Assembly: GCA_964017185.1 (NCBI GenBank)
Contig: OZ024870.1
Location: forward strand, 26,373,621-26,437,620
DNA: 64,000 nucleotides
Reading direction: 5' to 3'
DNA from: Rugalucina vietnamica
Lineage: Eukaryota > Mollusca > Bivalvia > Lucinida > Lucinidae
The position numbers were made by a program, and so were the translations under genes. The notes beneath the pieces were generated by a model. The model was given only the letters and a program-made list of their open reading frames with translations. It had not been told where the DNA came from and made no database searches. Shown here piece after piece: positions 45,148 through 56,775 of the stretch (position 1 is its first letter; the number at the start of each line of letters is the position of its first letter).

Positions 45148-46264
45148 CCATAATGATTTACTTTTGCCATGACCAAATATTGACAAGTGAAGGTGTCGCC
45201 AACCAAACCGAACAACATTTTTAACAAATAAAGACAAGTTTCATGTTTCCAAGCTTTGAGTGGCTAATGTTACAAATATTTTTTTTTTCTCTTCTAAGAC
45301 CGTAATTAATCTTCACGGCTTCATACTTGGAGGATGTAATTATATCTGTTGTATTGTGATGCATTTTATAGAAAACTCTATGCACTTGTCATAGATGTAG
45401 TTTAGAATATTGACTAATAACCCAAGTAACGGCAGTAAAGCAGACCGCATTTCATTAAAACATCACGTCATGTGGCGTTTTGTCTGGATCTATATATAAC
45501 CAATATTTTAATCTAATCTGCCACAGAAATTGTGTGCATGACATCATGGGGTGTCTGTTCCATACCTCTAGTAATAATGAAACAACAGCGCATTATTCAA
45601 ATGATTGAGTCGCAACAGGATGAAACAATATTATTGACAAATTTTGCATACCACAGTAATTCCTGATTTTCAATGATGTGAGGGAAATAACTCTCATTAG
45701 TAATTACTACAGCATTAAGTAAGATTTACCTCCCTTGGATCAGGCGAATATGTGTGCTTTCTCTTGCACTACTGCCAGTACTTTAGCTCATGAATATACT
45801 AGCAAAATTTTTTATCAAATCCCCAGGGAAGGGTGGGGAACAAGGCATCATATTATAAATGACCCCCCCCCACACACACACACCACACACACACACAAAC
45901 ACTAGAAAAAGTGCCTTGAGAGGCATGTATACCCCCGGCTGGTGGTCACCCAGTCCTCCTTCTGCCTCCCACAACCACCCAGCACATGTACACCCCTGAC
46001 ATTGAATCACAAATCCTGAACAAAAGACAGTACCCTTATCAAATACTTCATAGAAGTGTGCATTCTAAAGCACTTTGACCACAGACATGAGGGAGTGTAG
46101 TTTTTCGAGTGACATCTTCTTTAGAGCAGTACACAGAGCTGACTTGTGTACTCCATCTAGGACTTAATCACGGACATTGAGGGTCAGGTCCTCAGTCCTA
46201 GATAGAAAATGAAAATAGAATGTCAGTCTAAATTAAAAAAAAAAATAATAGTAATAATAAAAGT
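45148..46264. other. Stretch with CA repeats, no gene
   Basis: C run and (AC)n at 45865-45900. Nothing else recognised. Confidence 0.45.
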
Positions 46265-46757
46265 ATTGATGTCCTAGATCTTGAACTCAAGCGCCCCCCC
46301 ACCCCCTAGGTGACCTAGATTTTGAACTCTAGCCCCACCCCCGGGCATGGACCCTGGGGTCCAAAATCATAGAAACAAAGCTAACCCTATAGGGTACCTA
46401 TAGTCCAAATATGAATGGTTTCTGATATATAGTTCATGAGATATACACCAACAGAGAAACTTTAACCAAAACTTTGATGCAAATTAAAGGTGACCTAGAT
46501 TTTGAACTCTAGCCCCACCCCTGGGCATGGACCCTGGGGTCCAAACTCATAGAAACAAAGCCAACCCTATAGGGTACCTATAGTCCAAATATGAATGGTT
46601 TCTGATATATAGTTCATGAGATATACACCAATAGAGAAACTTTAACCAAAACTTTGACATTTTAACTGAACTAACGAACCAATGAACCAACGAACTAACG
46701 AACATACGAACAGAAAAGCGAAAACTATATACCCGTCGGCATAAATGCCGGGGGTAT
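46265..46757 (+). mobile_element. Unclassified element with 180-bp internal tandem repeats
   Basis: Two nearly identical 180-bp units (46310-46489, 46490-46663) with GTGACCTAGATTTTGAACTC and CATGGACCCTGGGGTCC, preceded by a partial decayed unit. It ends with (ACGAAC)n-like repeats and the hairpin TATACCC(GTCGGCATAAATGCCG)GGGGTATA. Looks like the 3' part of a non-autonomous transposon. Confidence 0.7.
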
Positions 46758-47132
46758 AACAAGAACTAAGCATTTATTTATTTTCATTATCATTATATTA
46801 TTACTTTTTTTTTCTTCAAAAAGTGGAGATAGAGTGTAGCACTCAGTATAATTCGATTATGTAAACATGTCATGGCAAAGGTCACTTTGGTTCTGTGTTC
46901 CGTTAACTTAACATGTAAACGGGACAAAGTTGGTCACAGAGAGGTGACAATCAACAATGCACGGATTATTGTCCTGGGCAGGATAACCCAACAAAGTCCA
47001 AAGATCAGACTTTGTACAAAACTTCTCCACTATTTTAAGACTTCATTCAATAAAAAAAAGTTTTAGTGCATACTTTAATATCTAAATAACAAAACACTGA
47101 CACTTGTGGTTTTCAAAAGGTAGATCAGAAAT
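46758..47132. other. Stretch without recognised content
   Basis: AT-rich, no gene. Confidence 0.4.
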
Positions 47133-47367
47133 GAGCCTTCGCATGAGAAAATCAACAATTTGGGTTTCCAACCAGGTCCGACACAAACCGGTCTGTGCAG
47201 CCACAGAAGTGGGCTAGAAGCCTGAAATTTTGGATTTGAGAAGAAGAGGGATTGTAGTATCTGTGTAGTGAAAACAAAGGCGCTGATCAGCTTCGCAGTT
47301 ACTGCGAAGCTGATTTGCGCCTTTGTTTTTGCATATGCATGTTGTTGATTTTCTCATGCGAAGGCTC
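47133..47367 (-). mobile_element. MITE family A, reverse copy
   Basis: Target duplication AAAT on both sides. Ends GAGCCTTCGCATGAG/CTCATGCGAAGGCTC are fully complementary and share changes absent from other copies. Palindrome TTCGCAGTTACTGCGAA. Confidence 0.95.
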
Positions 47368-47531
47368 AAATAAAACTAGAATCAATTGTACTATCTCTGC
47401 CAAATCCCTTTGTGACAGAACAATAAGTCTTCCAAAGAATGAACTTAATAAACCCTGTAAGAACATGACACCCAATGTCAAACAAAAACACTATCTTTAA
47501 ATCTTGCAATATCACTAGTGACAAAATATTT

Positions 47532-47753
47532 GAGCCGCCTCAATTGGGAAAACCAACAATCTGCACAGGCGAAAACAAAGGCGCAGAACTGCGAAGCTGA
47601 TCAGTGCCTTTGTTTTCACTACACGGATAGTGCAATTCCTCTACTTTCTAAATCCGAAATTTCAAGTTTCTAGCCTCCTTCTGTAGCTGTACAGGCCGGT
47701 TTGTGTCAGACCTGTTCGGAAACCACATTGTTGGTTTTCCCACGAGGAGGCTC
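47532..47753 (+). mobile_element. MITE family A, forward copy, half palindrome
   Basis: Target duplication ATTT on both sides. GGCGCAGAACTGCGAAGCTG shows loss of one arm's inner part. Confidence 0.9.
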
Positions 47754-48239
47754 ATTTAGTAATTTCTTCATATATGGAAGTGAAAAACACCTACATATGA
47801 CCCATATTTAATGGCGACCCCAAAAGACCATGAATGACCGCTTTTTTACATCATTGGAATGAAGGTTAGCATTGTTTAAATTGTAGATGTATTCAAAAAC
47901 GTGACCTTTGAATTAATTGGCGATTAATTATTTTCATTAGAGGCCATATCATGTGAAAATCTGTACTAATCTTGATAGGGCAAATACCACACAGCTATTC
48001 AGAATGCCATAGATACCTAGACTGTCCGATCTCTGTCTTTGCTGTTCCAAAAACGTCTATCCAAACCCAAGAATTCTGACACTGTATATTTGTCATCTAC
48101 AAAAACTGACAGCATTTTTTCCTTTCTTACTGACAGTGCTCATTTCTATGCAAAACTATTCATAATCCACATTATTTTTTATTGTCATTATGATAATATC
48201 TAAAGTCACATGTAAAGTTACCCATGTGACTCTCTTCCT
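47754..48239. other. Stretch without recognised content
   Basis: AT-rich, no gene. Confidence 0.4.
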
Positions 48240-48360
48240 AACAAGGTGAGCACTGTGACCTTGTGGTACAGTATGAGAACTCTGAAGGGAGGGTCCAGAG
48301 TTTGATACCTATCACTGCTGAGTAGTAGCCTTGAGCACACTAAGCTTCCAACAGCAGTAC
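48240..48360 (+). mobile_element. Possible tRNA-derived SINE fragment
   Basis: GGTGAGCACTGTGACCTTGTGG and GAGGGTCCAGAGTTTGATACC are head-like. Confidence 0.4.
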
Positions 48361-48377
48361 TAGTAAATATCCAGGAA

Positions 48378-48600
48378 GGGGAGCGTGGTGGCGTAGTTGT
48401 AGAGCATCAGACTCCGAATCTAGAGGTCCTGGACTCGATCCCTACTGGCAGCACTGTGTTATGTCCATGAGCAAGACACATTAACTCCCCAGAGTACACC
48501 ATGAAGCAATGGCTCTGTCCCGACATGACTGAAAACATGTTGACTGGGATGTTACATCTCAATTCAAAGAAACAAAAATTTCAAAGAAGTATTGGTTGCA
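48378..48600 (+). mobile_element. tRNA-derived SINE, type 4
   Basis: GGGGAGCGTGGTGGCGTAG, TCCGAATCTAGAGGTC, GGACTCGATCCC (B-box), body with GAGCAAGACACATTAACTCC and TGTTGACTGGGATGTTAC. Confidence 0.85.
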
Positions 48601-48706
48601 ACCAAGTATGACAAATAAGAGCTATTTGCCTGTAAAACTATTCAAATGTAATTTCAAGTCCATGACCTTGACCGCAAGGTCACTCAGGTGGGTTGAAAAG
48701 AGATAT

Positions 48707-48941
48707 GAGCCGCCGCATAAGAAAACCAACAATTTGCATAGGCAAAAACAAAGGCGCAGACCAGCTTCGCAGTAACTGCGAAGCTGATCAGCGCCTTTGT
48801 TTTCGCTATATGGATAGTACAATTCCTCTTCTTACTAAACCTGACATTTCAAACATATAGCCTGCTTCTGTGACTGTACAGGCTGGTTTCTGTCGGACCT
48901 GGTCGGAAACCCAAATTGTTGGTTTTCTCACGCACAGGCTC
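48707..48941 (+). mobile_element. MITE family A, forward copy
   Basis: Target duplication ATAT on both sides. Palindrome TTCGCAGTAACTGCGAA. Left part nearly the same as 44598-44831 (GCCGCATAAGAAAACC). Confidence 0.95.
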
Positions 48942-49085
48942 ATATCTCATCAACATGTTCAAGAGAAAATAGACTTCTAAAACCTTTAACCAAGACCTTT
49001 AATATTTGAGCAAAGCAGATGGAGACACTGACGATGTACTTTCGTAAAGGCCTGCTATGAATTTTTGTTAGGGATGTTAAGCCAT

Positions 49086-49305
49086 ATACTGTAAGTTCGG
49101 AAATTTTCGCACGACTTTTATTTTGCAAATTTACATTTTCCAAATTACTGGCGAGCTCTTGAATTTCCGAGCAAGTACTAGTGCTATGCAGTCTATAAAG
49201 TTTATAGCAACTCTATATTAGCAAAAACTTAATTTTCGCGAGGCGACGAATTTGCAAATATTAGCGATAAATAAGTTCTTGCAAACATTTGTGAATTTAC
49301 AGTAT
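49086..49305. mobile_element. MITE family F
   Basis: Ends ACTGTAAGTTCGGAAATTTT and GTGAATTTACAGTAT are inverted; AATTTTCGC, GCGAGG and GCGATAAATAAG lie inside. It is flanked by AT/TA bases, so a TA target is possible. Confidence 0.75.
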
Positions 49306-49369
49306 CCAAACCAAACCAATTCTATTCCAGTAATTACTCTTGTCATTTAAATCTTCCAATGTGAATTTT

Positions 49370-49526
49370 TGTAGCCTAGAGGTAGAGTCTAATATTCCAA
49401 ATTGAGTGGTTCTGGGTTCAAACCTTCACTTCTGCGTGTTGTGGCGTTGAGCACAGGCGAGACTACCTGGAAAGTGTTGTCTCCATCTCCATTTGCCTGA
49501 AAAATTGTTGACTGGGATGATATTAA
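49370..49526 (+). mobile_element. tRNA-derived SINE, type 4-like
   Basis: TAGCCTAGAGGTAGAGTC and GGTTCTGGGTTCAAACC (B-box); body ends AAAAATTGTTGACTGGGATG. Confidence 0.7.
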
Positions 49527-49616
49527 CTAGAGCACCATTAAACTTGTAAATGCTCACCTGAGATAAAACTTTCCTTATATTGCAGTGGACAAAATAATAC
49601 AAGGCAAAGCATAAAT

Positions 49617-49795
49617 GAGCCCTGTAATGAGAAAACCAATGAGGTCTCCGAACAGGTTAGGCACAAACAGAGCTGTACAAGCACAGAAGATAGCTAGAGT
49701 CTGGGAAAGTAGAGGAATTGTACTATCTGTGTAGCTTATCTGTGCTTTGTTTTCACATGCAAAAAATTAGTTTTCTCACGACGCGCGGCCGCTCC
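49617..49795 (-). mobile_element. MITE family A, reverse copy without palindrome
   Basis: GAGCCCTGTAATGAG, then GTGTAGCTTATCTGTGC marks the lost hairpin. Right end GACGCGCGGCCGCTC is altered. Confidence 0.8.
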
Positions 49796-50111
49796 AATCT
49801 TCTATCAATTTGCCCATTATCAGTTTGTTTTCCCCACTTAGTAACTTTAAACTTATAAAAGATTTCCCATGTAAATGCACTGGCAAACAGAATTGACCTT
49901 GCCATAAAGTAAGTCAAGGTCATCCCAATTTGTACAAATTAGTCAAGCTTATAAAACCTGGCTGCTTCATGCCAAGTTTCAAAATGAATGAGGGTGAGAT
50001 GTCCTACAAGTTTAAGCTTTTCCAAAAAGCTTATGTCCTTTCAGCCCTAATTTCTGTGTCTGGTATACTCAAGTGCTTAGTGTTCTAGTGTTTAGTCCTG
50101 ATATGGGATGT

Positions 50112-50185
50112 TTTCACGGACGGGAGCCATTTCACAAATTTTGATACTTTTCACGGACGGGAGCCATTTCACAAATTTTGATACT
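50112..50185 (+). repeat. 37-bp tandem duplication
   Basis: TTTTCACGGACGGGAGCCATT...AATTTTGATAC occurs twice without change. Confidence 0.9.
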
Positions 50186-50303
50186 TATTAACATAAATTA
50201 TAAACGGCGAAGGTTTATACCATATATGGGCATTCTAAGCTGCCATCTTGGACATGTGCATGGACATTCACACCTCCAATATTATGGTCTCCACATGACA
50301 TTT

Positions 50304-50537
50304 GAGCCGCCTCGTGGGAAAACCAACAATGTGGTTTCCTAACAGGTCTGACACAAACCGGCCTGTACAGTCACAGAAGATGGCCAGAGGCTAGAAATTT
50401 CGGATTTAGAAAGTAGAGGAATTGTACTATTTGTGTAGCAAAAACAAAGGCGCTGATCAGCTTTGCAGTTACTGTGAAGCTGAGCTGCGTCTTTGTTTTC
50501 GCGTATGCATATTGTTGTTTTTCCTATGTGGTGGCTC
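50304..50537 (-). mobile_element. MITE family A, reverse copy
   Basis: GAGCCGCCTCGTGGG...TGTGGTGGCTC. Palindrome TTTGCAGTTACTGTGAA. Flanks ATTT and ATAT. Confidence 0.9.
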
Positions 50538-50574
50538 ATATATCTTTGATTTCTCTAGAAATTAATCAAAGATA

Positions 50575-50700
50575 AAGGCATTTGAATAATATAGCCATAC
50601 ACATGATGTACATGTACATAGCCCTGGGGCAGAGGTTGAACAACTCCTTGGGATATTTTCTCATTAACACAGCTAGAAAATTCCATAAACACGTAGGCGA
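50575..50700 (+). mobile_element. Family B fragment
   Basis: GTACATAGCCCTGGGGCAGAG, CAACTCCTTGGGATATTTTC as in 36755-36795. Confidence 0.55.
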
Positions 50701-51034
50701 TGTCCTGAAAATGACCATCCCTGTTGACTAGGATGATAAGCAACAAAAACAAACAAACTTGTTAGCAACCTTATGAAAAAATTGTCCAGTCAGCAAAGTC
50801 CAGTAATTTGTTGTTCACAGGTTACAAAAAACACAAGTTGAAACTTAGAATCTAAGAGGTTGTTCACATTTTCTTGTCATTTTCTTGTAGTTCATTTTCC
50901 TGTGAGAATGAAAGAAAACAAATCCATAAAATTGAATGAATCTGAGCTGCGTCATTTGGCAACAGGCTTTTCCATAATGTCAATACAATGTGAATGTGTG
51001 TGAAAAGCAGAGTAACAATCACATTTTTTCACAA
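50701..51034. other. Stretch without recognised content
   Basis: No gene. Confidence 0.4.
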
Positions 51035-51265
51035 GAGCCGCCACATGGGAAAACCAACAAGGCGAAAACAAAGGCGCAGATCAGCTTCGCAGTAACTGCG
51101 AAGCTGATCAGCGCCTTTGTTTTCGCTACATGTATAGTTCAATTCCTCTACTTTCTAAATCCAAAATTTCCAGCCTCTAACCATCTTCTGTGACTGTACA
51201 GGCCAGGCCGGTTTGTGTTGGACCTAGTCTGAACCTAGATTGTTGGTTTTCTCAAGCACAGGCTC
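51035..51265 (+). mobile_element. MITE family A, forward copy
   Basis: AACCAACAAGGCGAAAAC has a small deletion left of the palindrome TTCGCAGTAACTGCGAA; GGCCAGGCCGG is a small duplication. Confidence 0.9.
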
Positions 51266-51499
51266 ATATCACTATACTCAATGTTGTCTCCTCTAATGTA
51301 CAACCCAATTTGTCTTTGACAGTTTGAAACCCTGACCTTTTCAAAAGATATGGCTCAAATCATTCAGCTTCTCCAAACTGCTAAAAATAAAAGGATGGGA
51401 CAATAAAACAGTGATATGATAACCAAGATCAGAACACTCATATTATAAATCTGGAAAACAATAGAACTCAAGACAAGACATGACAGTTATCATAAGTTG

Positions 51500-54080
51500 A
51501 TAGCCTTGGTGCTCTAAAACTACCCGATCAGGGCTGACACAAAACACCAACTGTGCTATGGGTCAAAGGCTTGGTGCTCTGCAGTCTCACGATCCTACCT
51601 ACAACATGATACTGAGTAATCTGATGATCATAGCCCTGGGCACTGCAATCTACCAAATACTGCCCAAAACATGATACTGTGCTATCTGGGTTATAGCCCT
51701 GCTGCCAGTGGACCTCCCAATCCTTGCAAAGGCATGATACTGCGCTATCTGGGTGACCTCCCAATCCTTGCAAAGGCATGGTACTGCGCTATCTGGATTA
51801 TAGCCCTGCTGCCAATGGACCTCCCAATCCTGGCAAAGGCATGATACTACGCTATCTGGGTAATAGCCCTATTGACAGTGGACCTCCCAATCCTGGAGGC
51901 ATGATACTGTGCTAATTGTGTTATAGCCCTGATGCAAGTGGACCCCCAAGCCTGGCAAAAGCGTGATACTGCACTATCTGGGTTATAGCCTTGCTGACAG
52001 TGGACCTCCCAATCCTGGCAAAGGCATGACACTGCACTATCTGGGTTATAGCCCTGCTGCCAGTGGACAGCCAAATCCTGGCAAAGGCATAATACTGCGC
52101 TATCTGGGTTATAGCCCTACTGCCAGTGGACCTCTAAATCTTGGCAAAGGCATGATACTGCACCATCTGGGTTATAGCCCTGCTGCCAGTAGACATCCCA
52201 ATCCTGGCAAAGGCATGATACTGCACTATCTGGGTTATAGCCCTGCTGCCAGTGGACCTCACAATCCTGGCAAAGGCATGATACTGCGGTTATAGCCCTG
52301 CTGCCAGTGGACCTCCCAATCCTGGCAAAGGCATGATACTGCGCTATCTGAGTCATAGCCCTGCTGCCAGTGGACATCCCAATCCTGGCAAAGGCAAGAT
52401 TCTAACTGTGCTTTCTGGGTCATAGCCCTGCTGCCAGTGGACCTCCCAATCCTGGCAAAGGCATGATACTGCACTATCTGGGTTATAGCCCTGCTGCCAG
52501 TGGACCTCACAATCCTGGCAAAGGCATGATACTGCGGTTATAGCCCTGCTGCCAGTGGACCTCCCAATCCTGGCAAAGGCATGATACTGCGCTATCTGAG
52601 TCATAGCCCTGCTGCCAGTGGACATCCCAATCCTGGCAAAGGCAAGATTCTAACTGTGCTTTCTGGGTCATAGCCCTGCTGCCAGTGGACCTCCCAATCC
52701 TGGCAAAGGCATGATACTGCACTATCTGGGTTATAGCCCTGCTGCAAGTGGACCTCCCAATCTTGACAAAGGCATGATACTGTACTATCTGGGTTATAGC
52801 CCTACTGCCAGTGGACCTCCCAATCCTGGAGGCATGATACTGTGCTAATTGTGTTATAGTCCTGATGCCAGTGGACCCCCAAGCCTGGAAAAAGCATGAT
52901 ACTATACTATCTGGGTTATAGCCTTGCTGACAGTGGACATCCAAATCCTGGCAAAGGCATAATTATATATATATACTGCGCTATCTGGGTCATAGCCCTA
53001 CTGCCAGTGGACCTCTAAATCTTGGCAAAGGCATGATACTGCGCCATCTGAGTTATAGCCCTGCTGCCAGCGGACATCCCAATCCTGGCAAAGGCATGAT
53101 ACTGCACTATCTGGGTTATAGCCCTGCTGCCAGTGGACCTCCAAATCCTGGCAAAGGCATGATAGTGCTTTATCTGGGTTATAGCCCTGCTGCCAGTGTA
53201 CATCCGAATCCTGGCAAAGGCATGATACTAACTGTGCTTTCTGGGTCATAGCTTTGCTGCCAGCTTTGGACCTCCCAATCCTGGCAAAGGCATGATACTG
53301 TGCTATCTGGGTCATAGCCCTGCTGCCAGTGGACATCCCAATCCTGGCAAAGGCAGGATACTGCGCTATCTGGGTCATAGCCCTGCTGCCAGTGAACATC
53401 CCAATCTTGGCAAAGGCATGATACTGCACTATCTGGGTTATAGCCCTGCTGCCAGTGGACTTCCCAATCCTGGCAAAGGCATGATACTGCGCTATCTGGG
53501 TCATAGCCCTGCTTCCAGTGGACATCCCAATCCTGGCAAAGGCATGATTCTAACTGTGCTTTCTGGGTCATAGCCCTGCTGCCAGTGGACCTCCCAATCC
53601 TGGCAAAGGCATGATACTGCACTACCTGGGTTATAGCCCTGCTGCCAGTGGACCGCCAAATCCTGGTAAAGGCATGATACTGTGCTATCTGGGTTATAGC
53701 CCTGCTGCCAGTGGACCTCCCAATCCTGACAAAGGCATGCTACTAACTATGCTATCTGGGTTATAGCCCTGCTGACAGTGGACCTCACAATCCTGGCAAA
53801 GGCATGATACTGCACTATCTGGGTTATAGCCCTGCTGCCAGTGGACCTCCCAATCCTGACAAAGGCATGATACTGTGCTATCTGGGTTAAAGCCCTGCTG
53901 CCCTGCAGCCTCAAAATCCTGTCCAAAATATAATACTAATCCTGCTATCTGTTTTAGCCCTGGTGCAAGCGACCTTCCAATCCTGGCCAAGCTGTGTTAT
54001 ACCTGATGGTTACCTGATGCCTTGGGACCTCCCCATCTGAGGTGAGAGACATTGCTATCTGGGTCATAGCCATGATACCA
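51500..54080 (+). repeat. 63-bp minisatellite with higher-order structure
   Basis: Unit GGCATGATACTGCGCTATCT, GGGTTATAGCCCTGCTGCCA, GTGGACCTCCCAATCCTGGC, AAA; about 38 units, most regular from 51700 to 53900 and decayed at both ends. A block of four variant units is duplicated exactly at 248-bp spacing (52261-52508 and 52509-52756). As 63 is a multiple of three, frames stay open on both strands. I do not call a gene. Confidence 0.95.
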
Positions 54081-54219
54081 TGCGAGCAGTGGCTCCATGT
54101 CCTAACATGTATTGAAAATTGACCAAAAAGCATTTAGTGAAGAGGTTATGCATACTACATTCTGCTGATCAGCCATGACCAAATGGCAGCAGTGTGATCA
54201 TGTACAGTGCACATTATAT

Positions 54220-54453
54220 GAGCCATGTTAAGTGAAAACCGGATTTTTGCTATGCGAAAATAAAGGTGCAGATCAGTTGTGCAGTTACTGCACAGCTGAT
54301 CAGTGCCTTTGTTTTCGCTATATGGATGGTACAATCCCTCTTCCTCTCAAGTCCAAAATTTCAAGCCTCTAATGATCTCCTGTGACTGCACAGGTCGGTT
54401 TGCGTCAGACCTAGTCGGAAACCCCGAAGACCAGTTTTCTCGCATCGCTGCTC
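54220..54453 (+). mobile_element. MITE family A, forward copy
   Basis: Flanks ATAT and ATAA. Palindrome AGTTGTGCAGTTACTGCACAGC. Confidence 0.9.
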
Positions 54454-55638
54454 ATAATTATGATCAATTTACGTTACCTGGCCATTTGGTAATTCCTCCA
54501 AGATTCCTGTGAACTGAGCAATGGTCTTCCAACATTATCCATATCCCCATAATACAGTGAATTAATGTAACAAGATGATGCCATTTTGTAACAGAACACA
54601 AAATAATAGTCTTTTCTCATACAATCCAATAAAGCAGAAAAATCAAATTTATTCAGTCATTTCAACAATTTAATCCTCTTTGCTTTAACACCTACGTTTA
54701 TCAATTCCAATGGCAAAGCTGCAACCATTTACAACGTTTTTTAATCTGATTAAAACAGACAGTGTCTCCTTTCATAATTTCCTGTGACAAGAATCTGGAG
54801 CAAATGCCGTGTAACACTTGCGATTTCCCATATATAGAAACAAGACGGAAAAAATGTAAATCCAATTATACGAAGTCATTAGCCGTTTGTTAACTACTTT
54901 AATGTTAACTACTTTAACCGCTATGTTTTTCAGATGACTTTAGAACACAAAAAAATCAATTGTTTTTGCATTTTAAACCCCTCCGAATTAAATTAAACTT
55001 ATTTTGAATTAACTAAACTTATTTCGTCAATTTGCCCTGAGAAAAACCCGGCTGTTATTAGTACTTGCTGATACGTAGTGTTTGTCTACATTGTTTATCA
55101 GTCACTGATACACCTCTACAGTATACCTGGACAGTGTTCAACTTATACTAAAGGCTACTCGGTACATTTCCCTCAAGACTAGTAGTACAATTACGAAATC
55201 AACAAAAGGCCAAGTAAGCTATGTGATAGCTATTTGTAACCATGGCTCCCCATGGAATAGTGGGCACAGGGGACTTCAACTCCCAGTCCTTACAGTGCAA
55301 GGGCTGTTACCGCCCCCACCCCTTTACCAAACAAAACTTCGGTCTTCCTCCCCCTCACAGGGGACTGCCTGTCTTAAAGTCTTTGTTAACTTGGTTTAAT
55401 ACCACCACTAAGCCTCCCGACCCACGTTACATACAAATGTCATGGGTTATCCCAACATTTTTCTTTCAGACATGGGCCCCTTGACCTAGATCAATGGAAC
55501 AGAACAATGGCAAATTAAATTGTGCTGTAGCAGGTTCATCAAACAGACATGTTTTGATGTGACATTTCTGTATCCAATTCTACAGCAAATCAATTCTAAG
55601 CATTTCTAAGACTTAAACCAGTGTTACTGGACACATAT
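54454..55638. other. Stretch without supported gene
   Basis: AT-rich to 55230, then a GC-richer patch (55240-55490) with an 80-codon open frame that has no recognised domain. Confidence 0.45.
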
Positions 55639-55848
55639 GAGCCGCATCATGAGAAAACCAGATTTTTGCCTATGCGAAAACAAAGGCGCAGGTAACCGCG
55701 AAGCTGATCAGGGCCTTTGTTTTCGCTACTCGGATAGTACAATTCCTCCTCTACTTAACTCCAAAATTTCAAGCTTCTAGCTTACAGGTCAGTTTGTGTC
55801 AGACCTGGTTGGAAACCCCGAAGACCGCTTTTCTCTCGTCGCTGCTCA
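55639..55848 (+). mobile_element. MITE family A, forward copy, half palindrome
   Basis: Target duplication ATAT on both sides. GGCGCAGGTAACCGCGAAGC lacks the first arm's inner half. Confidence 0.9.
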
Positions 55849-55918
55849 TATTTTGTCCAGTATAGGCACTTCATTTTCCAATATCTTGGCATGTTATTCT
55901 AGCATGAAGTAAACATTT

Positions 55919-56152
55919 GAGCCACCTCGTGTAAAAACCAACAATGTGGTTTACAAACAGGTCTGACACAAACCGGGCTGTACAGGCACAGAAGATGGCT
56001 AGCGACTTGAAATTTTGGATTTAGAAAGTAGAGGAATTGTACTATCCATGTAGCGAAAACAAAGACGCTGATCAGCTTCGCGGTAACCGAGAAGCTGATC
56101 TGCGTCTTTGTTTTCGCATATGCAGATTGATGGTTTTCTCATGAGGCGGCTC
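55919..56152 (-). mobile_element. MITE family A, reverse copy, left partner of an inverted duplication
   Basis: Target duplication ATTT on both sides. Palindrome TTCGCGGTAACCGAGAA. Right end GATGGTTTTCTCATGAGG is shared only with the copy at 56776. Confidence 0.95.
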
Positions 56153-56775
56153 ATTTATGCTACAAGCAAAACTGCAAAGTACATGTATTGTTATGATGAG
56201 TAGTTTATGCAGATTGTTGGTTTTCTCACGAGGCGGCTCAGTTTTCTGTTCAATTCAGAATACCATCATGACTGTAGTACAAAACTATGCACAATAGTAT
56301 GTATTATGATACTATTCAAATTTAAACCAGTAAGCTGTGTGGGTTTCTTTGTTTAGTCAGAATAAATATTTTTTTTTTTCTTAAATGTGCAAAGTCCACT
56401 GTATAGCAGTATGTTCAACAATTTTTTTCATTTAATACACAGCCATTTTTGGCGCCTCCTTAAACCACAGCCAGCTAATAAAATTCATGCTTTTTGGAGC
56501 ATGAAAATGACATACAAAGTGTCTCAAAGTAAATAAAGCTGTCAAGAGGGTTATTATTAAGTACTTTATGTGTCATAGAATTTTTAACCCATGAAAAATA
56601 TCATTTATATAAATGATTTTTTTTCTTTCCTTCTTTTTTTTTTCAATTCCAAACCACAGTAGCGTCATGCAACACTTGCTTTTACATTGAAAAGTAAACC
56701 CAAAGATAGAATGAAGTTCTTAAACTACTCATCATAACAATACATGTACTTTGCAGTTTTGCTTGTAGCATAAAT
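56153..56775. repeat. 55-bp inverted repeat with spacer between two opposed A MITEs
   Basis: 56153-56207 (ATTTATGCTACAAGCAAAAC...) is the exact inverse of 56721-56775. At 56204-56239 a lone A terminus (GATTGTTGGTTTTCTCACG...GGCTC) follows the left arm. The remaining spacer is AT-rich, no gene. Confidence 0.9.

Larger units (their letters stand above)
49527..50270 (+). mobile_element. Family B element, probably split by an A MITE
   Basis: TTGTAAATGCTCACCTGAG (49540-49560) is a B 5' end. After the A copy at 49617, the core resumes with TGACCTTGCCATAAAGTAAG, GTCAAGGTCATCCC, GCTTCATGCCAAGTTTC and CCATCTTGGACATGTG. Confidence 0.65.

Noticed and set aside
51500..54080. Repeat protein encoded by the 63-bp array (frames up to 175 codons)
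   Set aside because: Open frames occur on both strands simply because the unit is 63 bp; variant units shift the frame, and there is no start, signal or end.
51500..54080. CRISPR array
   Set aside because: Units are contiguous with no unique spacers, and the sequence is from an animal genome.
55242..55484. 80-codon frame in a GC-richer patch
   Set aside because: No domain, no splice support, no repeat relation.
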